Shown here in pieces: positions 1 through 6,256 of a DNA stretch of 7,270 nt. Origin of the DNA: Sphingobacteriia bacterium (lineage in GTDB: Bacteria > Bacteroidota > Bacteroidia > Chitinophagales > Chitinophagaceae); the NCBI GenBank assembly GCA_004294465.1, contig REAV01000129.1, positions 1-7,270 on the forward strand, in the 5' to 3' direction. The stretch's first letter is position 1. Every line of letters starts with the position of its first letter. The notes beneath the pieces were generated by a model, which was given only the letters and a program-made list of their open reading frames with translations, ran no database searches and was not told the DNA's origin. A program made the position numbers and the translations under genes.

Positions 1-693
1 ATATAATAATGAAGCTGGTCCTTTGAGTACTTCTATTTTTTGAACACTGCTTTCATCAATTTCAATTCCATGTTCATCGCCCCATTGTTGTCCTTCTTGT
101 CTAACACCATCATTGATGGTAATGATTCTATTATACCCTAATCCACGAATGATTGGTTTTGAAATAGCCGGACCTGTACTCAATGCAGCTACACCAGGCA
201 CTATCCTACTTATTCCATCAATAATATTGGTAGAACTAGTTGCCAATAAATCTCCTTTTTTAACGATAGATACTGGTTGTGCTGATTGCTTGACCCTCAT
301 TGCTGATGCAACACCAGTAACAGTTACCGCTTCATTTTCAACTACTGCAATGGCCAATTTGAATACTCTATTTGTATTGGCTCCAATTTCTACAGTTTCC
401 AAAAAAGATTTGTATCCAATGAATGAAACTTCAACTAAATATTTTCCTGCAGGAACTTGCGGAGTTGTAAAACTTCCATCAACAGTTGAAACCACGCCTA
501 ATTTTGCTTCATGCAAAAAGATAGAAGCACCCATTAATGGTTTTCCAGTTATGGCATCAAGTACATTGCCTTTTAAGACTCCTTTTTCAAGAGGAGATAA
601 ATCACTATTAACAACTGCACTAAAAGTTTTTGCATCTATTTGAATAGAAAACAATAAAATGGTTGCGAAAACAACAAAAAGTCTTGAAATCAT
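1..693 (-). CDS. TonB-dependent outer-membrane receptor, N-terminal part (runs off the left edge)
   Basis: Reading the minus strand from ATG at 693-691 gives 231 codons open to base 1, so the C-terminal beta-barrel lies outside the window. Residues 1-21 look like a Sec signal peptide (MISRLF, hydrophobic core to about 17, IDA before the probable cut). Residues 38-115 resemble a CarboxypepD_reg-like domain (GNVLDAITGKPLMGASI, then VDGSF and PAGKYLVEVSFIGY). Residues 135-231 are a TonB plug: SISRIVPGV-like segment near 161-168, IIRGLGYNRIITINDGVR at 181-198, and VQKIEVLKGPASLLY at the edge. Such receptors import metal complexes, vitamins or glycans across the outer membrane using TonB-ExbBD energy. 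The plug stretch WGDEHGIEID (204-213) recalls the D-H-containing plug segment of ZnuD-type zinc receptors, so a metal substrate is a reasonable but unproven inference. It is preceded by repeats and a promoter-like site, and is 80 bp downstream of the DUF1501 gene on the same strand. Confidence 0.93.
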   Translation of the reverse strand, partial: MISRLFVVFATILLFSIQIDAKTFSAVVNSDLSPLEKGVLKGNVLDAITGKPLMGASIFLHEAKLGVVSTVDGSFTTPQVPAGKYLVEVSFIGYKSFLETVEIGANTNRVFKLAIAVVENEAVTVTGVASAMRVKQSAQPVSIVKKGDLLATSSTNIIDGISRIVPGVAALSTGPAISKPIIRGLGYNRIITINDGVRQEGQQWGDEHGIEIDESSVQKIEVLKGPASLLY

Positions 694-699
694 GATGTA

Positions 700-763
700 T
701 ATATTTGCTACTATGTTGCAAATATAAGAAGAATGAGAATATTTACATCATTGTTGCAAATAT
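700..763. repeat. Half-site cluster: 9-bp inverted repeat plus a third direct copy, upstream of the TonB receptor
   Basis: TATATTTGC (700-708) and GCAAATATA (718-726) are perfect 9-bp inverted arms around a 9-nt spacer. The right arm lies within TGTTGCAAATAT (714-725), which is repeated exactly at 752-763, 38 bp away. The cluster lies in the 80-bp gap before the receptor start and overlaps the best promoter -7 candidate. This could be an operator dyad with an accessory site, or simply repeated promoter -7 elements in AT-rich DNA. The repeats are seen directly; any regulatory role is inferred. Confidence 0.5.
719..726 (-). promoter_or_regulatory. Candidate Bacteroidota -7 element for the TonB receptor
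   Basis: On the minus strand this is TATATTTG, a full match to the Bacteroidota TAnnTTTG -7 consensus. It lies 25 bp upstream of the receptor ATG, which would give a short leader of about 15-20 nt. No convincing TTTG -33 element sits 17-23 bp upstream, so the call rests on the -7 box alone. The box is embedded in the right arm of the inverted repeat at 700-726, so a protein bound there would be placed to block transcription. Confidence 0.35.
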
Positions 764-773
764 TTTTTTTAGG

Positions 774-2351
774 CTATCTTCCCGCCTTGATCATGGCCCG
801 CACTTGTTGAACGCTCATATTTTGTAATCGTACATAGTATATTCCTGAAGGAATGGTTCCTGCATTAAAAGTAACTGTATAAGTACCAGCTGTATAGGTT
901 TGATCGGTTAAATTAGTAATTACCCTTCCCATGGTATCTAAAATTTGAATCAATGTATGGCCTCCGTTGGTTTTGAAAGTAATAATAGTGCTGCTGGTAA
1001 AAGGATTAGGATAATTACTAACCAATGTTTCGCCAGATAGATTCACTGCTTTTTTACAGCTAGCAGCATTCACCAAAGGCATTGTTTGAAAATTCTTGAG
1101 CATTACCTGTTGTAAATCTTTGTTATCTACACAAAGCCAATTGCTCAAAATGGTTGCATATACACTTCTAAAATCGTACTGGAAAGGAAGGTTATCATTA
1201 AACGTTACATTAGAACCAAACATAGGCGTGTCGCCAGTTACACCACCCAGTACATTTTTACCAAATACAAAAGAAGGTGCAGCAGAACCATGATCGGTTC
1301 CAGTACTAGCATTGCTTTTTATCCTTCTTCCAAATTCGGAGAAAGTCATTCCAATAACGCGCTCTTCGATGTCTAAAAATTTAAGGTCGTCTTGAAAAGC
1401 CTTGATTGCATTGCTTACATTACCCAATAAATTTGCATGAGATCCAGTTGTTGTGTCGGTTGAATTTACTTGAGCAGAATGTGTATCGAAGCCTCCGTAA
1501 TTAACCATGTACACCCTTGTTTGCAAACCTCCTTTTATTAAACGTGCTACAATTTTTAACTGGTCTGCCAAACTATTACCTGTTGGATAAGTTACTTGTG
1601 TAGGTACTTTTGCTGCAGCATCTTTAATAACCGTAGCATATTGTTGTGTTTGTTGAGAAACCTGTCTTACAAAAGTCAGTTCTTTACCAGCAGGTGTATT
1701 GGGTGCAGGATCTTGTATACCATTCACTAAATTATAAAAAGTCGAAGGATTGCTAATACTCATGCCCATACTTACTGCTGGACCTTGTAATGTAAGTGAA
1801 GTGGCAGAGCCAATTTGAATAGCCAAAGGATCTCTCATAGAAGAATTGGGATATCCATTGGGGAAATTTGGATATTCATAATTAAGATACCTTCCAGCCC
1901 ATCCACTGTTTACCACATTATTACTATCACTAGCACTCATCCAAATATCTGTAGCTCTAAAATGAGAAAAGCTAGGTTGCGGATACCCTACCGAATGAAT
2001 CACATTTAATTTGCCTTCGTTAAACATGGCTTGCAATCCAGTCATAGCAGGATGTAACCCCGTTTTTGTAATTCCATTTAATTTCAACACTTTGTTTTCT
2101 GGAATATAAATATTGGGGCGAGCAGCAACATAATTGCTAAAATTCTCCAATGGAATGACCATATTCAAACCATCATTACCTCCGTTCAATTGTATAATCA
2201 CTACAATATGATCTGTATTGGTAACTGGCATAAACATAGACTGTGCAAAAGGAGAATCAGCTCCAAATGCTTTAAACGAAAAGCCTCCTACCAAGGATGG
2301 CAATGCAATGCCAGCAGGTACAGTATTTCGTAAAAAGTCTCTCCTTTTCAT
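774..2351 (-). CDS. DUF1501 family secreted protein with twin-arginine signal and T9SS C-terminal sorting domain
   Basis: I start at ATG 2351-2349 (525 aa). An in-frame TTG two codons upstream (2357-2355) is possible but unnecessary. Residue numbers here count from that TTG. KRRDFLR at 4-10, followed by a mildly hydrophobic stretch to AFGA (about 30-33), is a good Tat signal. The DUF1501 domain, a family distantly related to the alkaline phosphatase/sulfatase fold, covers about 47-435: IVVIIQLNGGNDGLNMVIPL (51-70), SFSHFRATDIW (129-139), VNYGGFDTHS (285-294), FSEFGRRI (339-346) and GTDHGSAAP (353-361). Residues about 439-527 are a type A Por secretion tail: SNYPNPF, an IxIxDxxGRVI-like strand, SGIYYVRL and a basic end (KAGR). 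The protein should therefore cross the inner membrane by Tat and the outer membrane by T9SS, ending on the surface or released. It starts 10 bp after the DUF1800 gene, so the two are probably co-transcribed. The substrate is unknown. Confidence 0.93.
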   Translation of the reverse strand: MKRRDFLRNTVPAGIALPSLVGGFSFKAFGADSPFAQSMFMPVTNTDHIVVIIQLNGGNDGLNMVIPLENFSNYVAARPNIYIPENKVLKLNGITKTGLHPAMTGLQAMFNEGKLNVIHSVGYPQPSFSHFRATDIWMSASDSNNVVNSGWAGRYLNYEYPNFPNGYPNSSMRDPLAIQIGSATSLTLQGPAVSMGMSISNPSTFYNLVNGIQDPAPNTPAGKELTFVRQVSQQTQQYATVIKDAAAKVPTQVTYPTGNSLADQLKIVARLIKGGLQTRVYMVNYGGFDTHSAQVNSTDTTTGSHANLLGNVSNAIKAFQDDLKFLDIEERVIGMTFSEFGRRIKSNASTGTDHGSAAPSFVFGKNVLGGVTGDTPMFGSNVTFNDNLPFQYDFRSVYATILSNWLCVDNKDLQQVMLKNFQTMPLVNAASCKKAVNLSGETLVSNYPNPFTSSTIITFKTNGGHTLIQILDTMGRVITNLTDQTYTAGTYTVTFNAGTIPSGIYYVRLQNMSVQQVRAMIKAGR

Positions 2352-2361
2352 AGTCAAACAA

Positions 2362-4032
2362 TTATGATAGCTGATATTCAGCCAGATTCATTAAGTATTT
2401 TATTAAATCACGAACTTTATTTCTTACACTCGTTGTATTATTGGTATTGGAGGGAGTAGCAATAAATAAATCCCAAGCTTCCGTCCAATAAATATCGGTT
2501 GATTGCCCAGATAATAAAATATCTCTTTTTAGTTGCGCTTTTGATGCTGCAGTAATATCAATTCGATACATTGCAGCAACCAAGTCATTGATCAACACAT
2601 TTGGATCTCTGGGATTGGATAAGGTTTTTGCATATTCAGCTCCATCAATCACTATCTTCTTGCTATTAAAAGTATACCCATTTACAACCAAGGTATCAGA
2701 AAATTGATTTCGTTTAGGAAGTGTATCGGAGTTGATCCAGATCTGGTAAAATTGGGGCTCTTGATAATAGGCTTTCCAACCACTAACATCTGGTGGATCT
2801 CCTATACTTTGTTGCATATTGGTTACCCAGCTTACTAAATAATTATACATTCCATAATTAGTAACATAATCAGCAGATGGTTGAAACGCCACGTTAAACT
2901 CCCTGCATAATCCTACAACCAGATCTACCGGGCTTTTAATTTGACATCCTCTTGATAAAGAATCAAAAAAATGTTCGCTCTTTAAAAGCGCAGATAATAC
3001 TGGCTTTATTTCATAATTGCTATTTCTAAATAAATCAGCCAATGGCGTAATTACATTTCTTTCTACACTGGCATCGATATCATAATAAACAAACCAACGA
3101 TAAATTCTTCTACAAACATATTTTGCAACTTCTTGAGTTGCAAAAATCATATTCAACATTTCGTCTATTTCCTGCTCACCACCAGTAGCACCCGTTCTTC
3201 CTTGAATAACGGTATTGTTATAAAAAGAAGAAAAAGCCTTATTGGTTTTATCGTGTCTACTTTCGGTAAAGTAAGAGGATATTGTGGTTGCATTTACCCT
3301 CCATCCAGTAAGCACTTTTGCCGCTGCTTTTACATCGTCTTCTGTATATTTTGAATCTGGCCCTTTTCCACAACAAAATAGTTCTTGAATTTCTCTTCCG
3401 TAATTCTCATCAGGTGCTGTTGCAGTGTTGAGTTGACCATTTAAATAGACCAACATAGCCGGGTCGAGTGTAACAGCTTTGGTAAGGGTCTTGAAATTTC
3501 CTAAAGCAGATGTTCTTAATAAATTATGGTGTTTATAAACATATTGCGAGTTACCGATATCATTGGATTCTGTAGCAAAATGATTGTGCCAGAAAAGGGT
3601 CATTTTTTCTCTGATACTTCTATCTTGGTTAATCATTACACCCATCCACCATTTTTTAAAAGAAGACCTTCTCAAACTATTAATAGTTCCATCGGTATTG
3701 GTATCATTTACCCAAGTTGTGCCAATCAAAATATTATTATCTGGTACTGCAGCAGTTCCTACACTATACTCTTTCAAAGGAGGGGCCGGAAATGGCGCCG
3801 TTGGATTTAATAATTCATCCACCGTTTGATTCAAGTTTTTATTCTTAAAATAATTGAGGTCTGCCTTAGAAACACCAAATAAAGTTCTTTTCAATAAATG
3901 GGTTAATTCTAGTTCGGTAAAATTTCCGGCAAATGGCGCCAATCCACCAGCTGGAGGCGGAGGAGATACGATGGCGGCAGCATTGAAGCCTTTCTTTTCC
4001 GTCTTTACTTTTAAAAAGGACCTTCTGTCCAT
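2362..4032 (-). CDS. DUF1800 family protein, first gene of a DUF1800-DUF1501 pair
   Basis: The gene encodes 556 residues from ATG at 4032-4030. The DUF1800 hallmarks appear in order: LTHLLKRTLFGVSKAD (43-58), REKMTLFWHNHFATE (141-155), LDPAMLVYLNGQ (189-200), DENYGREIQELFCCGKG (208-224, where many relatives read ELFTLGxG), YTEDDVKAAAKVLTGWR (229-245), a KSPVDLVVGLCR region (366-377) and GDPPDVSGWKAYY (411-423). The family's biochemical function is not established. It is very often paired with DUF1501, as here, so the products probably act together. The N-terminus has a Tat-like MDRRSFLK, but lysines and a PPPP run follow instead of a clear hydrophobic core, and there is no T9SS tail. Its location is therefore unclear: cytoplasmic, or exported through a weak Tat signal or as a passenger with its partner. 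Length and the C-terminal end look complete. Confidence 0.93.
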   Translation of the reverse strand: MDRRSFLKVKTEKKGFNAAAIVSPPPPAGGLAPFAGNFTELELTHLLKRTLFGVSKADLNYFKNKNLNQTVDELLNPTAPFPAPPLKEYSVGTAAVPDNNILIGTTWVNDTNTDGTINSLRRSSFKKWWMGVMINQDRSIREKMTLFWHNHFATESNDIGNSQYVYKHHNLLRTSALGNFKTLTKAVTLDPAMLVYLNGQLNTATAPDENYGREIQELFCCGKGPDSKYTEDDVKAAAKVLTGWRVNATTISSYFTESRHDKTNKAFSSFYNNTVIQGRTGATGGEQEIDEMLNMIFATQEVAKYVCRRIYRWFVYYDIDASVERNVITPLADLFRNSNYEIKPVLSALLKSEHFFDSLSRGCQIKSPVDLVVGLCREFNVAFQPSADYVTNYGMYNYLVSWVTNMQQSIGDPPDVSGWKAYYQEPQFYQIWINSDTLPKRNQFSDTLVVNGYTFNSKKIVIDGAEYAKTLSNPRDPNVLINDLVAAMYRIDITAASKAQLKRDILLSGQSTDIYWTEAWDLFIATPSNTNNTTSVRNKVRDLIKYLMNLAEYQLS

Positions 4033-4059
4033 AATACATTAATTGTTAAGAATAGATAC

Positions 4060-4085
4060 CAAAATACTAAAAATGTGGCTTTCAA
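4060..4085 (-). promoter_or_regulatory. Candidate promoter for the DUF1800-DUF1501 pair
   Basis: On the minus strand, TTG (4085-4083) is followed after 16 bp by TATTTTG (4066-4060), which approximates the Bacteroidota -33 TTG / -7 TAnnTTTG pattern with one base missing from the -7 box. Transcription would begin near 4053, giving a leader of about 20 nt before the ATG at 4032. It lies in the 159-bp divergent gap, where a promoter for this strand must exist. The match is imperfect. Confidence 0.3.
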
Positions 4086-4163
4086 GAAATAAAATGATTT
4101 TGTTCTACTAAAAAACCCCTAAAAGCCGCAAAAACATGCAGCAGAATGAATAAAAATATGTCT

Positions 4164-4171
4164 TATATTTA
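4164..4171 (+). promoter_or_regulatory. Weak candidate -7 element upstream of the ECF sigma gene
   Basis: TATATTTA differs from TAnnTTTG by one base and lies 20 bp before the sigma ATG (4192). No TTG -33 element is present at the usual distance, so the housekeeping-type call is weak. ECF genes often drive their own promoter with a different sequence, which I cannot identify by eye here. The bases just before the ATG are A-rich (CCAAAA), typical of translation starts in this phylum. Confidence 0.22.
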
Positions 4172-4191
4172 GGGTTAATATACTCCCAAAA

Positions 4192-4770
4192 ATGACAGAA
4201 CAAGCCATTTTAGTAGGCTGTTTACAAAATGACCCATCCGCTCAACGCGAACTGTATAATCGTTACAGTCCGAAAATGTTGAGTGTATGTTATCGTTTTG
4301 GTCAAAATAGGGAAGATGCAGAAGACATGTTGCAAGAAGGGTTCATTAAGATCTTCACTCAAATTCATACTTTTCAAAATAAGGGTGCATTTGAAGGATG
4401 GGTAAGAAGAATCATCGTGCATACCTGCATTAACTTTTTGAAGAAAAACAAAAAGTTTAATGAAAATATCGATTTGGAGCATGCTGGCTATTTAGAAGTG
4501 AAAGAAGAAACAATGCCTTCGATTATGCAAGCAAGACAAATCATTGAATGTATTCGACTTTTACCATTAGGTTATAGAACTGTTCTGAACTTATATGCAT
4601 TGGAAGGATATAGCCATAAAGAAATTGGCGAGATGTTGGATATTGAAGAAAGTACGAGCAGAAGTCAATTTACCAGAGCAAAATCAATGTTAGAAATGAT
4701 ATTGGTGAAAAAGAGAATTATCGAACAACCAAAGGAAGATTATCAATGGTTAGCTGCTTTAAAAAAGTAG
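4192..4770 (+). CDS. ECF-family RNA polymerase sigma factor (sigma-70 regions 2 and 4 only), Das-like
   Basis: The protein has 192 residues. Region 2 spans about 20-86: LYNRYSPKMLSVCYR (21-35), the acidic REDAEDMLQEGFIKIF helix (40-55) for core polymerase binding, then GAFEGWVRRIIVHTCINFL (65-83) for -10 recognition. Region 4 spans about 118-170: ECIRLLPLGYRTVLNLYALEGYSHKEIGEMLDI-like sequence forming the -35 helix-turn-helix, with ESTSRSQFTRAKSML after it. Region 3 is absent, as expected for ECF (group 4) factors of 160-200 aa. The gene is 18 bp upstream of a membrane protein with an N-terminal cytoplasmic head, its likely anti-sigma partner. The pair therefore should convert an envelope signal into transcription, and may control its own operon. 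It is divergent from the DUF1800-DUF1501 pair, whose promoter lies in the same 159-bp gap and is a possible target. Family assignment is firm; the target regulon is unknown. Confidence 0.93.
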   Translation: MTEQAILVGCLQNDPSAQRELYNRYSPKMLSVCYRFGQNREDAEDMLQEGFIKIFTQIHTFQNKGAFEGWVRRIIVHTCINFLKKNKKFNENIDLEHAGYLEVKEETMPSIMQARQIIECIRLLPLGYRTVLNLYALEGYSHKEIGEMLDIEESTSRSQFTRAKSMLEMILVKKRIIEQPKEDYQWLAALKK

Positions 4771-4788
4771 TTTCATTGATTTGTTTAT

Positions 4789-6231
4789 ATGGAGTACAAG
4801 AATTACCAAGACGACGAATTTAAGCAACTGCTACAAGATGAAGTGAAGCATCATCGTATGTATCCGTCTGATCATGTCTGGAACAATATTAGAACAGAGA
4901 TTCACGGAACACAAACATGGCCAGCACTCACTTTTATTGCGCTTTTTATTATTGTTGGCCTGACTGTTTCTACTTTACTCATGTCTCCTTCAGCTGAAAG
5001 AATTCAATCGATAGCAGCTATTGAAGCAGCGCCTAAAAAAGCCATTGCCAGAACCAATCAAATAGCTCCAAAGGAATCTACTGAATCTTATTTAGGAGTG
5101 ATTGAACCACAACAAATTACTGATTACACTATTTCTGCAATTTCAAATAACCAATTACAAGAATCGGTATTGATGCAGGATGAAAATACAGTTTCATCCA
5201 ATCCAGAATTAACTGTTGGTATAGAAAAAACCAGCCCTGCTATAACAGCTGACAACAAAGCGGTTCTCTTGCCAATCAATATAAATTCAATTACAGCAAA
5301 TACAATAACCCCATTGAATTTAAATACTATTTCTGTAAAGGATGAAGCAATTGAATCAAAAGAATTGATCATTCCAAATTTATTGAAATCAATTCCTGCT
5401 AATCAACAACCCATAATATTAGAGGAAGAATATTTAAAAAATATTGTTACATCAACCAAAACCATTCCTTGGAAAAAAGTATCAAGAGTTGGATTTCAAT
5501 TTTATGTAACTCCATCAAAGAGTTATCGTACCCTTTCTGATGCTGCTGTTAAACAAGTAATATTACCAAGTACTGTTTCTAATTCCAACACACAAAACGT
5601 TCCACTAGGACTCAATTACTCTGCAACTGTAAATGATATTGTTCGTCATAGTCCTTCAATGGGTATTGAAGTTGGTTTTGCTGCTTTGTATAATATTAGC
5701 AAAAACTTGAAATTTAAAACAGGAGTTCAATTGAATGTTCGTCAATATCATATTGAAACATTTAAAACAATAACCAGCCCTAGTACACTTTCATTGATTA
5801 ATAATAATGGCATTCAAACAATCAATTTATTGTCTACTTACAATAATAATGCTGGTTATAAATCAGAGCAATTAAATAATAAAACCTATCAGGTTTCTAT
5901 ACCTGTAGGAGTACAGTGGGAATTGATCAAAGGAAAAACAATGGGATTAAATGCTGAAGCTTCTATTCAACCGACTTTGTCCGTTAATAACAGCACTTTC
6001 TTGCTTTCTACAGATTATAAAAATTATACCGACGGAAATAGTTTCATTCGTAAATGGAATGTTAACAGCAGTATCGGCATCAACTTTTCTTACAAGAGTG
6101 GTGTAAATATTTGGCAAATTGGTCCTCAAATTAGGTACCAGCATCTTCCCACTTATACCAATCAATATCCTATCAAAGAGAACTTGATGGATTATGGAAT
6201 CAGATTGGGTATTACTCGTCAGTGGAAATAG
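4789..6231 (+). CDS. Dual membrane-spanning anti-sigma factor (Dma-like): inner-membrane helix plus C-terminal outer-membrane beta-barrel
   Basis: The protein has 480 residues in four parts. Residues 1-43 form a charged cytoplasmic head with EFKQLLQDEV and the motif HRMYPSDHVWNNI (22-34), which I know from Bacteroidota proteins encoded beside ECF sigma genes. Residues 44-65 are one strong transmembrane helix (WPALTFIALFIIVGLTVSTL). Residues 66-230 are a Ser/Thr/Asn/Gln/Ile-rich, probably disordered linker, long enough to cross the periplasm. Residues 231-480 show about eight alternating amphipathic strands, roughly at 231-242, 288-300, 304-322, 365-378, 383-399, 421-435, 438-450 and 468-480, fitting an 8-stranded OMP_b-brl/PorT-type barrel with an aromatic near the C-terminus (RQWK). 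The N-terminal head would hold the upstream sigma factor while the barrel senses the outer membrane. There is no cleavable signal peptide. The architecture is read from sequence; the anti-sigma role is inferred from neighbours and from the Dma/Das systems of Bacteroides. Confidence 0.82.
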   Translation: MEYKNYQDDEFKQLLQDEVKHHRMYPSDHVWNNIRTEIHGTQTWPALTFIALFIIVGLTVSTLLMSPSAERIQSIAAIEAAPKKAIARTNQIAPKESTESYLGVIEPQQITDYTISAISNNQLQESVLMQDENTVSSNPELTVGIEKTSPAITADNKAVLLPININSITANTITPLNLNTISVKDEAIESKELIIPNLLKSIPANQQPIILEEEYLKNIVTSTKTIPWKKVSRVGFQFYVTPSKSYRTLSDAAVKQVILPSTVSNSNTQNVPLGLNYSATVNDIVRHSPSMGIEVGFAALYNISKNLKFKTGVQLNVRQYHIETFKTITSPSTLSLINNNGIQTINLLSTYNNNAGYKSEQLNNKTYQVSIPVGVQWELIKGKTMGLNAEASIQPTLSVNNSTFLLSTDYKNYTDGNSFIRKWNVNSSIGINFSYKSGVNIWQIGPQIRYQHLPTYTNQYPIKENLMDYGIRLGITRQWK

Positions 6232-6256
6232 TCCAAATTTTGGATAGTTTTGTAGC

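Noticed and set aside
113..643. A 176-codon open frame on the plus strand.
   Set aside because: It is the antisense shadow of the TonB receptor, whose minus-strand frame has a signal peptide and clear plug motifs. The plus-strand translation has no recognisable domain.
771..787. AGGC/GCCT arms at the end of the DUF1501 gene next to a run of T on the plus strand, considered as a terminator.
   Set aside because: The stem is only 4 bp, and on the transcribed minus strand the run is A, not U, so it does not fit an intrinsic terminator.
2349..2357. TTG start for the DUF1501 protein, two codons upstream of the ATG.
   Set aside because: The ATG at 2351 immediately precedes the KRRDFLR Tat motif, and nothing favours the rarer TTG start. 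The difference is two residues.
4077..4127. GGCTTT (4077-4082) and AAAGCC (4122-4127) as an inverted repeat in the divergent gap.
   Set aside because: Six-base arms with a 39-nt spacer are easily found by chance in AT-rich DNA, and the flanks do not extend the match.
6232..6244. Near-perfect palindrome TCCAAATTTTGGA just after the barrel gene, considered as a terminator.
   Set aside because: The arms are 6 bp with a single central base, mostly A/T, with no U-run following, and the next start is 13 bp on. An operator half is conceivable, but there is no support.
6245..6252. TAGTTTTG, matching the TAnnTTTG -7 consensus, before the lipoprotein gene.
   Set aside because: Transcription would start at about the ATG itself (6257), leaving no leader, and no -33 TTG lies at the right distance.
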